Shown here piece after piece: positions 10,557-22,684 of a stretch of 64,000 bases of DNA (its first letter is position 1; every line of letters begins with the position of its first letter). The position numbers and the translations under genes were made by a program. Where the stretch lies: contig NC_133536.1 of NCBI RefSeq assembly GCF_048544455.1, forward strand, positions 198,155,325 through 198,219,324. The letters run 5' to 3'. Source of the DNA: Silene latifolia (lineage: Eukaryota > Streptophyta > Magnoliopsida > Caryophyllales > Caryophyllaceae). The notes under the pieces were generated by a model that was not told the DNA's origin, did no database searches, and worked only from the letters and a program-made list of their open reading frames with translations.

Positions 10557-11768
10557 ATGGCTGCAAACTGGTCTTCATTGCCTCTCGACCTCCTTGCTTT
10601 CATTGCATTCAAGTTGATTTCTTTAGAAGATTTTATTTATTTTTCTGCGGTTTGTCGGTCCTGGAATTGTGCTTCGTCCTCAATTAAGCACCAATGGAGG
10701 CCTACAACACCACTGCCATGGCTTTTGCTTGCTGAAAACACCAAAGATAATCCAAATTGTGCGAGAAAGATATTTAATCTTAACAATAACAAGTGTTACA
10801 ACTCGAACCTCCCAGAGACGTTTGGAGCAAGGTGCTGCGGTTCGCCTTATGGTTGGGTTGTAGTGGCTAAAAGTGATCACACCATTCAACTAATTAATCC
10901 CATCACCAAGGCTCACATTAGTTTCCCATCTTTGGAAACCATATTAAACTTACGTGAAACTGGCGCTGAATCTTTTGATGACTATAATGATTGGTGTCTC
11001 ACGTTCTTCTTGACAAAGCTCATTGTGCTCAACGTGTCTCATGCTGGTCGAAACGAGTTTGTTATTATGATAATTTATCAGTTCAACAAGTACTTAGCCT
11101 TTGCTAGGCAAGGAGACCAATCGTGGACTGATATATTGATCAAGGAAACAAGTATTAAGATTTTCGATGTTGTGGCCATGGATGATCATGTATATGTTGT
11201 GTATGATTATGGAGCAATTGCATATTGGAATGTTAGGGAATTCTACAATGTGGAAGTTGTTAAACCAATGGATTATTCGCCCCCTCAACATGAGATTTTC
11301 AAGGTGCCGCCCTATCCATACATAAGAAACGTATATTTGATTCAATCAGGTTCTGATCTCCTCATGGTGTTACGGTATAAGGAAAATGTGATGAATGGAC
11401 TCAATCGAGCTGATCCTGATTACGATTACGATTATGACTCTATTTATAGAACAGTGGATTTCAAAGTGTACAAACTTAATCCGAAAGAGAAAAAATGGGA
11501 ATACATTGAAGATTTGGGTGATTTAACGTTGTTTGTAGGTGATAGTTCTTCTATGTCTACTTTGTTGGCACACGACAAAAATTTGCAACCTAATTGTATA
11601 TATTTCACGGATGACGAATGTAGTGATTGGTCAATGGTGACGGAGCTTGGAGGACACGATATGGGCATATATGACATCAATAGCGCTCAAGTACTACGAC
11701 GATTTTATGAAGGCACTGATACACGCTCTGCATTTTGCCCACCGACATTTTTTTTTCCTCAACTTTGA
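10557..11768 (+). CDS. F-box/DUF295 protein, intact (403 aa)
   Basis: A single uninterrupted frame begins MAANWSSLPLDLLAF. The F-box is at residues about 6-45 (LPLDLLAFIAFKLISLEDFIYFSAVCRSWN), the helical module that binds SKP1 in SCF ubiquitin ligases. The rest matches the plant DUF295/KIB-type beta-propeller family, with the conserved end GGHDMGIYDI...CPPTFFFPQL. Known role of the family: substrate receptor for ubiquitination. The substrate cannot be told from sequence. Length is usual for the family (350-420 aa). The start is supported by the adjacent degenerate paralogue, which has MAGDWS at the same place. No intron is visible in the coding region. It is the only host gene in the window that looks intact, though these families contain many silent copies. 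Confidence 0.88.
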   Translation: MAANWSSLPLDLLAFIAFKLISLEDFIYFSAVCRSWNCASSSIKHQWRPTTPLPWLLLAENTKDNPNCARKIFNLNNNKCYNSNLPETFGARCCGSPYGWVVVAKSDHTIQLINPITKAHISFPSLETILNLRETGAESFDDYNDWCLTFFLTKLIVLNVSHAGRNEFVIMIIYQFNKYLAFARQGDQSWTDILIKETSIKIFDVVAMDDHVYVVYDYGAIAYWNVREFYNVEVVKPMDYSPPQHEIFKVPPYPYIRNVYLIQSGSDLLMVLRYKENVMNGLNRADPDYDYDYDSIYRTVDFKVYKLNPKEKKWEYIEDLGDLTLFVGDSSSMSTLLAHDKNLQPNCIYFTDDECSDWSMVTELGGHDMGIYDINSAQVLRRFYEGTDTRSAFCPPTFFFPQL

Positions 11769-11796
11769 GTTATTAATTGTCCAAATTATGATATTA

Positions 11797-11802
11797 AATA
11801 AA
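11797..11802 (+). terminator. Polyadenylation signal of the F-box gene
   Basis: AATAAA lies about 30 bp after the stop codon, a normal position for a plant near-upstream element. Confidence 0.5.
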
Positions 11803-11928
11803 TACAATGGTTGTAGTTTAATTTTGTGTATTTTTGAATTGTTTCTCTGTCGTTTTTTTTACTAGGACATACGGAGTATATTAGTAAGAATAAGAACTCC
11901 ATTTGGTATAAATGTACGAGTATGGTTA

Positions 11929-13503
11929 TGATAGTTATGTTTTGTGTCGGTCTAAGAGGGCGATTTTATCACCCTCGTGTCTTTTAATATGGGTCTTTTG
12001 GTACACTTTTCCTAACAATTGGCAATCGGTTATATGGTGGTAACTTGTGCATGTTTACTCGGTTGGGCACTCAATCCTTATGCATGGAACCCGAGTGGCA
12101 TTAAAGCACCTTTCAAAGGTCAAGGCAAAGCACAAAAGGATCACTTGTAACCCGGAAATCAATTGGGAGAAGTAAGAATGAAGACTAGAAGAAATGAAGG
12201 CTATTGTAGAGGTCTAGCTCGTGGGAAAAAGAAGTTCAGATTTGCGAGATCGTGCGCGCTGCGCGCAAACAGTCTTGTGTGCGCCAAAATGCGCAGGCAT
12301 GAACGGTTACTTGCGCGACTGCGCGACCTGCGCATCCCCGCTTTACGGGTTTTTCTAATCTTCTTCGTGGGCTTGTTAAGTGGAAATCTTTCTAGGTTTT
12401 CGTGAAGGCCTATAAATACCCGAGAGTTTGAAGACCTGGGATTATCACCTACCATCATCTCATCTCTTTTAATCTCATTTTTAGGGTTAATCTTGTAGTA
12501 ATTAAGAAGGCTATTTTCCATTTCAAGTTGTAATCTTTCTTTGTTTTTGGGTTTTATGAAGACTATGGGAGGCTAATCTTTCCATTCTTGATGTAATTTG
12601 ATCAAAGTATCCAACTTTGGTGATTGTAAGACTCTTAAACCTCTCTTAATTTATCTAATGTTCTTTCCTTGTGCTTTATTTCTTATGTTGAGTAGATGAA
12701 TGTTTGGGTTGGCCATCCTTGCATGTTATTTACTTAATTAGTGCAAATCCTAATGAAATGGTTTAATTTAGTTGGGATTGTTGAAGCAAGTTTGTTGTTT
12801 GTTGATTTGGTTTAAAGGATTCATGCAACAAATAGAAAAGTTCATGTCTTTTACTCATTTGTATGGTTTAATCTTATGAGGAATTGATCCTAGCTTCATC
12901 TCTTGGTTAAATTCTTTATGCTCATGCTTAGTCTCCTTCCATGGTTTAATGAATTGTTGCTTAAGTTTGAAGGGTATTTGTAGATGGTTTAATTTACATG
13001 TATCAATATCTTGAGATGATAGTATTGGGTAGAAAATTGTAAGAGGGGAATAAAAGAGTCAAGCATCATCATTGTTGGGTTACTAAGAGAGAATTACATC
13101 AAGTTTTCCCTTTATATTGAATCTTGCATACTAGTTGTTTGTGGAATTGTCTCAATAGGAAGATTTCCAATTTCTACTCTTATTTCCATGTTTGTTTCTC
13201 AAAACCAATCCCTTCCCATATATGTTCCCTACTTGTTGACCTTTGTTAATATCCATTGTTTGTGATTATTGCTTTTGTTAAGTTAATATTGTCATTAGGA
13301 TCTTAATTAGTAGTAGGGACCCACTTAGTAGTCATTAGTTTACATTTCAAGCTTTAGTCTTATTTCCTTCTCTTGGGTTCGACCCTTTACTTCCACTTTA
13401 CTATTGTTTTAATTTAAAGTTAGTAGAGTCAAAGTTTAGGTTATAAATTGTTAATTTGATAGGCTAATTCTAGTATTTTAACGACCTAGTTTATTGCATA
13501 TCA
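11929..13503 (+). repeat. 5' LTR of the Athila element
   Basis: It runs from TGATAGTTATG to TTGCATATCA (1575 bp). TATAAATACC at 12411 is the likely promoter TATA box. A GC-rich block at about 12240-12350 lies just upstream of it. A short reading frame at 12163 is not thought to be a gene. Confidence 0.95.
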
Positions 13504-13508
13504 AATTT

Positions 13509-13526
13509 TGGCGCCGTTGTCGGGGA
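13509..13526 (+). other. Primer-binding site (tRNA-Asp type)
   Basis: TGGCGCCGTTGTCGGGGA starts 5 bp after the 5' LTR. It is the standard minus-strand primer site of Athila/Tat elements. Confidence 0.85.
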
Positions 13527-13690
13527 AGGCAACATAGCTAAAGCTTGTTTTTGAACTATTGGTCTTTAAATTAGTGTAGTTAGTCTTTGTAAAAGAGTGA
13601 TTGTTAAATTGCATGCTAGTAGTTATTTCTCTCCTCTTTGCCTTGATAAATACGTGGAAGTTCTAATTGGTGTGGTTAGTGTGAAGGTTT

Positions 13691-16440
13691 ATGTTTAGCT
13701 CTCCACCACACGGTGAATCAACCCCCGTGGAAGAAGACGCTTTTGGAGCATATTCTTGGCTATTCACTAACCCTTGGTACCGAAGACCACCAAGAGAACA
13801 TAGAGTAGAAGAACCACCTTTAGAAGTCCCTATTGAAGAAGAACCAATAGAAGTAGAACCAATTGAAGTGGAATACCCACAAATGGCGAATGATACTAGA
13901 ACTATTAGGGAGCTCCGGGCAAGAAATTATGACACTCAACCTCTTTGCATAGCCTACCCACCCATGGGGGCTAATGCCAACTTTGAATTGAAGGGCTATT
14001 TCATTCACAACCTCCCAAAGTTTCATGGACATGCGGGGGATGACCCAAATCGCCATCTTTCCGAATTCCATATGATGTGTGAGGGTGCAATTCCAAATGG
14101 TGTCACGGAAGATCAATTTAAGTTGAGAGCTTTCCCATTTTCACTTCAAGATGCGGCAAAAGATTGGTTGTTTTACCTTCAACCGGGTACAATCCGTACT
14201 TGGAAGGACATGAAGGCGGCTTTTCTTGAGAAATACTACCCCGACTCAAGACATAACCATGCAAAGAAAGCCATCACTTCTCCGGAGCAAGATGCAAGTG
14301 AGAGCTTATATGAGTATTGGGAGAGATTCAAGAAATTGGTTGCTCAATGTCCTTACCATGGTCTTAGTGGTGATGACCTTTTGGTCAACTTTTGTGATGG
14401 TCTTACCGTACAATACCAAATCATGGTTAATTCCGCTACGGGTGGTGGAGTTGACAACTATTCCGTGGCGGAGGCAAATGAGATCATAGAAAAGTTGGCC
14501 GCTAGCACAAGGAACTATGGAAGAAGCCGAGTGTCAAAGAATATTAACTCCATTGAGACACCTTCTCCTTCCTCCCACAAGCTTGAGAAAACCGTGGATG
14601 ATCTCACAAAAATGGTTGCTCAACTAGTGGGGAACAATCAAGGAGGAGCACAAGGATCTAATGTGGAGTGTAATTTTTGTCAAGGGCCACACCCAATGGA
14701 AACTTGTCCCATCATGGAAGAGCAAGGAATAAGCAAGGAGAATGTGAGTGCCATGATGCACGGTCAATACAACTCTAGGAACCCCAATGGGGGAGGGTAT
14801 TATAAGTATGATCCGAGCGGCAATACTTACAATATTGGGTCAAGGGACAATCCAAACCTTAGTTGGGGAGGAGATACCTCCAAGAGCTTCCAAAATGGTC
14901 AATTCAATCACTTGAAGAACTCCAACTCTCAAGGACAAAACTCCAATTACCAAAGAAACAACAATCATCAACAAGCCAAGGGAGGATCCTTCCAATTTGG
15001 AAACCAAGGAAACCAAGGGAATTTCCAAGGTAACCAAAAGAACTTCCAACAAGGAGGGGGCTCTTCCTCCCAAGGAAATGAAGATTTGTCTACAAATGAG
15101 ATGTTCAAGATGATCATGAAAGGGCAAGCCGAAAATACCAAGAGGTTTGACAAAATGGATGCGGACAAAATTTCAAGTGATGCTAGGGTGAAGAACCTTG
15201 AGATTCAACTTGGCCAACTTGCACAAGAAATGGCCAAGAACAATCAAAGGAACTCTAACTCAATTCCATCTACAACATTTCCACCAAAGGAAAATGCAAG
15301 CTCCATGACTTTGAGAAAGGGGAGAACCCTAGAATCTCCCCAAGAAGAAGAAGAGAAGGCCAAATCACATGAGAGGGTCATTGACATTGAGGAACAAGTT
15401 GATGAAGAGCTAGTGGTTGAGAAAGAGAAAGAGACACCCTCTAGAGCTAGTGGGGAAGAGGAGAAGACTCCCTTGAGGAATGACAAAGAAAAGAGTGAAA
15501 GCAACAAAGCCAAGGATCATGTTGAGGAGATCGAGAGAGAGTATGTTGTGGAGGTACCTTTTCCTAGTGCTCTCACACATTCTAAAAGTGTCGCAAGAGA
15601 TGAGGATCTCTATGAAAATTTTAGGAAGTGTGAAGTAAATATCCCTTTGCTAAATCTTTTGAAAGGTGTACCTAGGTATGCAAAGTTTCTCAAGGAACTT
15701 TGCACACCTAGGAGAAGCCCAAGGAAGGGAACCCAAAGAGTAAGGGTAAGTGAACATGTTTCCGCAATTTTTAAAAAATCACTTCCCAAAAAATGTGGAG
15801 ACCCGGGAATGTTCACCATACCATGCTCTATTGGGGACAAAAGTTTCACTCATGCTATGTTAGACCTTGGTGCATCAATCAATGTTATGCCATATGCCCT
15901 CTATGAGACTTTGGGACTTCCACCATTGAACAAAACCGATGTAGTGATCCAACTTGCGGATCGCTCAAACATATACCCAAAGGGGATGGTGGAGGATGTG
16001 TTGGTAGAGGTAGATCACTTAACCTTCCCGGCCGACTTCTATGTTCTTGACATGGAAGCCGACTCGAGGGCCACTCCCATCCTTTTGGGGAGGCCTTTTA
16101 TGAAGACCTCTAAAACCAAGATTGATGTGTCTAATGGGAACCTCACTATGGAATTTGATGGAAAGAAACTCACGTACAACATCTATGATGCTATGAAACA
16201 ACCTAGCGATTCACATTCATGTTATTTCTTAGACATCATTGAACCAATTACCTCTCAAGTTTATATGTTGTGTCAAAGGGACCCACTTGAGGTGGCCCTC
16301 ACTAACAATGTCGAGAAGGAAGGGTTGCGTTTTTTGTTGTCTAATGATGTGCAGGAAAGTGTAGAAGAATTGGAAAAAGAAGAACCACTTGAAGAATTAA
16401 AGGATGGAAAAGAAGTGAAAGAAATTGAAGAAGGAATGTC
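13691..16440 (+). CDS. Athila gag and protease region
   Basis: The gag domain is recognisable at about residues 110-240 ([24 protein letters not shown]...[30 protein letters not shown]), the retrotransposon gag core that builds the particle. A cysteine-rich [15 protein letters not shown] segment is a probable nucleocapsid zinc knuckle, followed by a long Gln/Asn-rich stretch and an acidic coiled linker. The protease is around 15830-16110 with [13 protein letters not shown] as the active-site region and ILLGRPFM downstream. Order and motifs match Ty3/gypsy Athila. Confidence 0.9.
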
Positions 16441-16559
16441 GAGAACTGCGCGGCTGCGACCCCACAATGCGCGGCTGCGCAATCTGCGCGACTGCGCGGA
16501 CCCTATGCGCGACTGCGCGCAATTCCCATCCATCCGAGTCTTGTTTTTCTTCCTACTCT

Positions 16560-19508
16560 TATGACAACCCGTCCCATTTTCTATCCTTAGAGGCCTCCCT
16601 TGAAAGGCCCCTTCCATCCATCATTAAGCCACCCACCCCCAACCTCAAACCACTCCCCAACAATTTGAAATACGTCTTTCTTGGGGCAAATGACACTCTA
16701 CCCCTCATAATTTCAAACCAACGTGAGAGTGAACAAGAGAGGAGGTTGGTGGATGTTTTGCAAAAGTATAAAGGAGCATTTGGATGGAGCATCGCGGATA
16801 TCAAGGGGATAAGCCCAAGCACTTGCATGCACAAAATTCGATTGGAAAAGGATGCAAAACCCGTTCGACAACCACAACGAAGGCTTAATCCACCTATGAT
16901 GGAAGTTGTCAAGGAAGAGATTATCAAACTTCTTCAAATGGGTATTATCTTTCCAATTAGTGACTCCCAATGGGTAAGTCCTACTCAAGTTGTGCCAAAG
17001 AAGGGAGGGGTGACGGTAGTCAAAAACACTCAAGGGGCATTGATCCCCACCCGTTTGCAAACGGGATGGAGGGTGTGTATTGATTATCGTCGCCTCAACC
17101 AAGTCACTTGGAAGGACCATTTCCCCCTACCCTTTCTAGATCAAATGCTAGAGAGGTTAGGTGGGAAAGAGTATTATTGCTTTTTGGATGGATATTCCGG
17201 GTATTTTCAAATCCCCATTCACCCGGATGATCAATCCAAAACAACCTTTACTTGCCCATTCGGTACTTATGCTTACCGCCGCATGCCTTTTGGATTGTGC
17301 AATGCCCCCAGCACTTTCCAACGATGCATGATGAGCATTTTCTCGGACTATGTGGAGCGTATTTTGGAAGTCTTCATGGATGACTTCACCATCCATGGGG
17401 ACTCATTTGACTCGTGTCTAGACCACCTCGCTATGGTCCTATCACGGTGCATAGACTCTCACCTCATTTTAAATTCTGAAAAGTGTCACTTGATGGTGAG
17501 TAATGGAATCGTGTTAGGACACATAGTGTCGAAAAGAGGGATTGAGGTGGATACGGCAAAGGTGGATGTGATTAAAACCTTACCGTATCCATCTAATACT
17601 CGAGACGTGAGGTCGTTCTTGGGACACGCGGGTTTTTATCGAAGGTTTATTAAAGATTTCTCCAAAATCGCTAACCCCTTGTGCAAACTTTTGCACAAGG
17701 ATGTGGAGTTCGTGTTTGATGATCATTGTAGGGAAGCATTTGACTTGTTGAAGGAAAGACTTGTATCGGCTCCAATCATTCAAGCACCCAAGTGGGATCG
17801 GCCTTTTGAGATCATGACCGATGCAAGCGATTTTGCCATTGGAGCCGTTTTGGGACAAAAGGATGACAAAGCTTCATATGTGATTCAATATGCTTCATCT
17901 CTCTTGAATGATGCTCAACGAAACTACACCGTCACCGAGAAGGAATTCTTGGCGGTGGTTTATGCTCTAGAGAAGTTCCGCTCATACTTACTAGGAGTCA
18001 AGGTGATTTTCTATACCGATCACAAATCCATCACTCAACTTGTGAGCAAGAAGGACTCCAAACCAAGATTAATGAGGTGGGTTCTCCTACTTAGTGAGTT
18101 TGACATAGAGATAAGAGAGAAAAAGGGATTGGCAAATGTGGTGGCCGACCACCTAAGTCGACTACAACTCAATGATCAACAAATGCAACGAATGGGGATA
18201 GTCGATGGGAGTTTGCCTCATGAATCTCTTTATAGGTTGAGGATGACGGAGCCATGGTATGCCAACTTGGTAAATTACATGGTCACCAAGAAGTTTCCCA
18301 CCTCTCTTTCATCTAGTCAAAAGAACAAGATCAAGTCCGATTCTAGGTTCTATATATGGGATGAGCCATATTTGTGGAAAATGTGCCAAGACCAAGTCAT
18401 CCGCCGTTGTGTGCCGGATGTAGAAATCCCGTCCATCCTAAAGCATTGCCATGAGTACGCTTGTGGGGGTCACTTTGGGCCGCAAAGAACGGCACGTAAA
18501 ATCCTTGAGTGCGGTTTTTATTGGCCCAAGTTGTTTAAAGATGCTCATATCTTCGTTACTACTTGTGATAGATGCCAACGTTTTGGCAACATATCACGTA
18601 GGAACGAAATGCCCCAACAACCGATGCTCTACTTGGAAATTTTTGATGTTTGGGGAATAGACTTCATGGGACCATTCCCTAACTCCTATGGATATCTCTA
18701 CATCCTCTTGGCGGTCGACTACGTGTCTAAGTGGGTGGAAGCCATCCCCACCAAATGTGATGATGCCAAGACGGTGCAAGCATTTGTCAAAAGCAATATA
18801 TTTTCAAGATTCGGCTTCCCAAAAGCCATTGTGAGTGATAGGGGGACTCATTTTTGTAACAAGGTGATCTCAACCTTGCTTCAAAAATATGGTGTGCTTC
18901 ACAAAGTTTCTACGGCATATCACCCCCAAACAAATGGCCAAGCGGAAGTCTCTAACCGGGAGGTTAAACACATCTTGGAAAGAACGGTCAATCCCGACCG
19001 CAAGGATTGGAGCAAGAGGCTTGAAGATGCTCTATGGGCTTATCGAACGGCATATAAGACCCCAATCGACATGTCCCCATATAGGCTAATCTATGGGAAG
19101 GGATGCCACCTTCCCGTAGAGGTGGAGCACAAAGCCTATTGGGCAATTAAAGCTTTTAATCAAAATGTCGATGAGGCGGGATTGCACCGAAAGCTTCAAA
19201 TACAAGAATTGGAAGAGCTTAGGCACAATGCCTATGACAATGCTAGCATCTACAAGGAGAAGGCTCGGTCTTGGCATGACAAGATGGTCACAAGAAGAGT
19301 TTTCGAAGAGGGAGAAGATGTGTTGGTTTTTCAAAGTCGCCTCAAGAATTTTCCCGGCAAGTTGAGGTCAAAGTGGTTTGGACCCTACAAAGTCAAGAAG
19401 GTTTTTCCCCACGGAGCGGTGGAGGTTGAAGACCCGCCTCGGGAAGGTTATAAAGGTAAATGGGCATAGATTGAAGAAGTACTACAAAGGAATCGAACTA
19501 CGAGGTGA
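16560..19508 (+). CDS. Athila reverse transcriptase, RNase H and integrase region
   Basis: Reverse transcriptase spans about 16780-17620 with [33 protein letters not shown] and the catalytic FMDD near 17375. RNase H is around 17810-18170 ([15 protein letters not shown]...FYTDHKSI). Integrase has its HHCC zinc finger at about 18440-18580 (CDRCQRFG) and the D,D,E core in [18 protein letters not shown] and [10 protein letters not shown]. The C-terminal part ([20 protein letters not shown]) follows. No chromodomain is present, as expected for Athila. Together with gag this would drive reverse transcription and integration. Confidence 0.92.
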
Positions 19509-19915
19509 AGAGGATCTTCTTTTAGAAGATCCAATTTACAAAGATTGATTCTCCAACTTTGACAAAGTCGAGCCATCGACGTTAAATAACGGCAAAATTT
19601 GTAAATATTCTATCCCAATTTAATTGCTTTCTTAGAGTAGTTTACTTTCGCAATTTAATTCCGCAATTTATTTACTCGCATGTTAATTTTCGTTGAATTA
19701 ATTTCATTTGCATTTGATATGTAAAAAGGCACTTGAGGTTTGTTTAATGATATAGTGATTTGCAAGAACCCTCTTGGAAGGCGTGCCCAAGAGGAGATGA
19801 GAGTCGGGTTTGATGAACAAAGTCATAGGAAGAGACCAAGGAAAAGAGAATAGGAAGAAATGGAAAATTTTTGGCTAAGGAATGACTTTGGAACTAAAAG
19901 AACAAGAACCAAAAT
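19509..19915 (+). other. Noncoding spacer after Athila integrase
   Basis: AT-rich, no convincing reading frame or structure. It ends at the GC-rich block that precedes the leader of the third coding region. Confidence 0.5.
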
Positions 19916-20616
19916 CTGAAACATCTGCGCGCTGCTGCGCAAAAAGGCATGCGCAGTGCGCAAAATTGCGCAGAGGGAATAAAGATTGCGCGACTGCGCG
20001 CAGTCCGCTATCTCGATTCTTTTCTTCTCTTAGCCCGTGCTTCCTCCTCATAACTTACTCCATTATTTTTTCGACAAACACCAAACCCCCTCTCTCATCC
20101 ACTAAAAATCCTACCAAATCACTCCATATCAACAACAAACCTCCTTCTCATCACCAATTTCTTCACCAAATTCATCCTTGACATCAAAAACACCATCAAA
20201 TCTCCAATTTTCTGACAAAAATCCCCAAATCCCCCTAACCCTAGAATTTTTCCGGGTTGAATTGAAGCTTGTTCAAGTGGATTTCTGGGTTTTAAAAGGG
20301 TTTTTATACAACATTCAAGCAAGATTGAGGATTTTTTTCGGGGAGGTATAACAACTTTCTTCACTATCCTTGTCTTATTTTTTTCAATTCGATTTCCTTT
20401 GAGTAGTTGAGTTGATTTCTTGCTTGTAATTGCTTGTTTGGGGATTGTTGGTAATCATTTTCTGTTAGGGAAGACAAATATTCAACAAAATTACCTTAGA
20501 TACACAATTTGGTGCTAGTGCACACAAGGTGTTTGTTGAATTGCCCCTTAGAAATTTTTCAGATTTTTGGTTGTTGTAAGTGGTTGTTTTTGAAAATTTT
20601 TACAAAGAAAACAAGA

Positions 20617-22366
20617 TGGTTTTTGGTCTTGGAAAAGGGAAGTCTAAGAAGAAGGGGGAAGCCTCAAACCAACCTCCACCAAGTGCACCACCCAAACCTT
20701 TTAAGGGGGATGAAGGGTTACCAAACAACATTAAGACTTACTTTAGGTTCCTTGAGAGTAAGCCCCTCCCAATTTCCAAATTTCTTCACCCGGAAACCTT
20801 GAGGGATTTGGGTATTTACGACCACACCCTTGCCTTCCTCACCAAGGTGGGGTTAGAGAGGTACATTAACCTTCAACTTCGTACCTACCCCGCCTACACC
20901 TTAGAATTCCTCTCAACCATTGAAATCACGGGGGAAAGAGGGAATGAACGGGTGAACTTTAGGTTGAACCGAACTTGGCACACCATAACCTTTGAGCGGG
21001 TAAGGGAAATTTTGAGGATCACCCAACCACCCTCCCCAATAAACCTACCGGGTACGGCCTTGGATGATTCTTGGTTTGGGCTCACAAGGAAAACACCCCG
21101 GACAAACAATGACAAAATCTCCTCAATCACAAATCCCCCCATCCGGATTCTTACTCGGATGATTTCATGCTTTTTCTTTACGATGGGGGAACCTACCAAG
21201 CTCAATGATGGGGTCCGTGAGTGTTTGTGGGCGATGTTGCCCGAGGGAGAGGGAGTGCCGGATTGGGCAAGGCTTTTTGTAGTGGGTGCAACTAAGCAAC
21301 GTGAAAAGAAAGGAAGTATAAATTGTGGGGGTTTGGTCACTCTTTTTGTGGCTAGTTTGGTTGGGGATATTCCTAAGAGCAACCTCAAGTGTGGGGGAAT
21401 CACCTATACAATGAAGCGGGTTTGGTAGAGACTCACATGATTCTTCCATTGGATACGACTCCATGGAGTTGTTATTGGTTAGGGGAGGGGAAAGTGCAAT
21501 ACATGAGGCTTCCTTTGAATGGCCCCCTCCCGAGTGGACCACGTGTCCGGGATTTCTTTTGTCCCCCGGAGGGCAACCTCCCAAACCCACCCCCACCCCC
21601 ACCAAAAATTCGGAAGAGGAGAGCCGTTGAATTTTCCCATGATCAACAACAAGAAGAAGAAAGAGAAGTTGAGATTATTGAGGGGGGCTTCCATGAGACC
21701 CCACACATTCCGTCGACCTACCAACCGCCTCAAGACACTCCTATGTTTGAGGCCGAGGGTTCTTCAAGTACACCTTTACCACCATGGCAACACAAATTGT
21801 TTAAATACTTTGAAGATACCCGGGGGACGTTGGAAGCGATTAGTGGGAGGGTTGAGAGCTCCCATTCTTGGCAACAACAACAAACGCCAAGATTGGAGAG
21901 TTATGATCAATTCCGAAAATCTTTTGAGGAGCATAGACGGTTGGGAGATGAGGCCGAATTGGCCCAAAAGAAAATTCTTGAAGACATTGCCAAGAGGCAA
22001 GAGGAGTCTCTTGCATGGCAACAACAATGTGCCAAAGCTTGGGCGGAAAATCAAGCTATGTGGCAAGATCAAAACAAGTGGCGGGAAGAAGTGAGTCAAC
22101 AATTTGGGGTGCAAAACGAAAGGCACCACCAATACCTTGACGACTCCTACTATGACGCCAAAGCCCATGAAGACTCCTTTGGCCTTATTCAAGGCCTTTT
22201 CGGCATGACTCTTCACTCCAATGACCCAACCTATCAACCCACCATCGATGAGACTCAAGTTAATGCGGCCTACACAAGGGCCCAACAAGAAAGAGAAAGA
22301 AGAGAAAGAAGAAGAAAGAACCGGGGGGCATATGAGCAAGGCGAAGGCTCGGGCCCCTCCAACTAA
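20617..22366 (+). CDS. Athila third coding region (env-like position)
   Basis: A long coding region after integrase. The first part (FLESKPLPISKFLHPETLRDLGIYD...FRLNRTWHTITFERVREILRI) resembles the extra protein of Athila elements. The last part is Gln/Glu/Arg-rich, ending in a basic RERRERRRKNR tail, and probably coiled coil. Historically called env-like; I see only a weak hydrophobic stretch (MISCFFFTMG) and no signal peptide, so an envelope role is unsupported. The start at 20617 follows a long leader beginning after a GC-rich block. Confidence 0.65.
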
Positions 22367-22390
22367 TTTTTTGAAGAAGTTGGCACTCCC

Positions 22391-22429
22391 TCACATTGAG
22401 GACAATGTGACATTTAAGTGTGGGGGAGT
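22391..22429 (+). promoter_or_regulatory. Internal PPT-like module with hairpin (Athila)
   Basis: TCACATTG-AGGA-CAATGTGA (22391-22410) is a perfect 8-bp hairpin, followed by TAAGTGTGGGGGAGT at 22415-22429. The same 15-mer is the true polypurine tract at 23286-23300. A related GTGTGGGGGAATC lies near 21387-21399. Confidence 0.7.
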
Positions 22430-22477
22430 GAGAATTGTAAAATATGTAAATTGTCTTTCAAGTCAAATGCAAGTGTG

Positions 22478-22508
<31 letters not shown>
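22478..22508 (+). repeat. Poly-A tract, about 31 nt
   Basis: An uninterrupted A run inside the Athila 3' noncoding region, just after the PPT-like module and before three hairpins. Its length may be affected by slippage or sequencing. Confidence 0.8.
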
Positions 22509-22510
<2 letters not shown>

Positions 22511-22520
22511 AAAATCCCGG

Positions 22521-22684
22521 CTAGGTGAAAACCCACAAGGGTGGGCGCCTAGGCAAGATTGGGAAGGTGGCCGAGGACGGGATGAAAACCCGAAAGGGCA
22601 TTCCGGGTAAAATGAAGAAATGAGTTGCGAGCCACCATGAGAGGAAAGGAAAAGCTAAGGTGAAAACCCGGAAGGGCACCTTAG
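22521..22684 (+). repeat. Three tandem hairpins with variable stems
   Basis: Hairpins at 22521-22552, 22578-22605 and 22655-22684 share a core GTGAAAACCC-NNAA-GGG (ATG in copy 2). The third pairs CTAAGGTG with CACCTTAG; the second pairs CGGGATG with CATTCCG; the first pairs CTAGGTG with CGCCTAG, counting a G-T wobble in each of the first two. Inside each, CCC pairs with GGG over a 4-nt loop, with A residues bulged on the 5' side. The stems change but keep pairing. Confidence 0.7.

Noticed and set aside
12163-12521. Short frames on both strands in the Athila LTRs (also at 23536-23896)
   Set aside because: They cover the GC-rich block and LTR leader and change between the two LTRs; no protein family; treated as chance.
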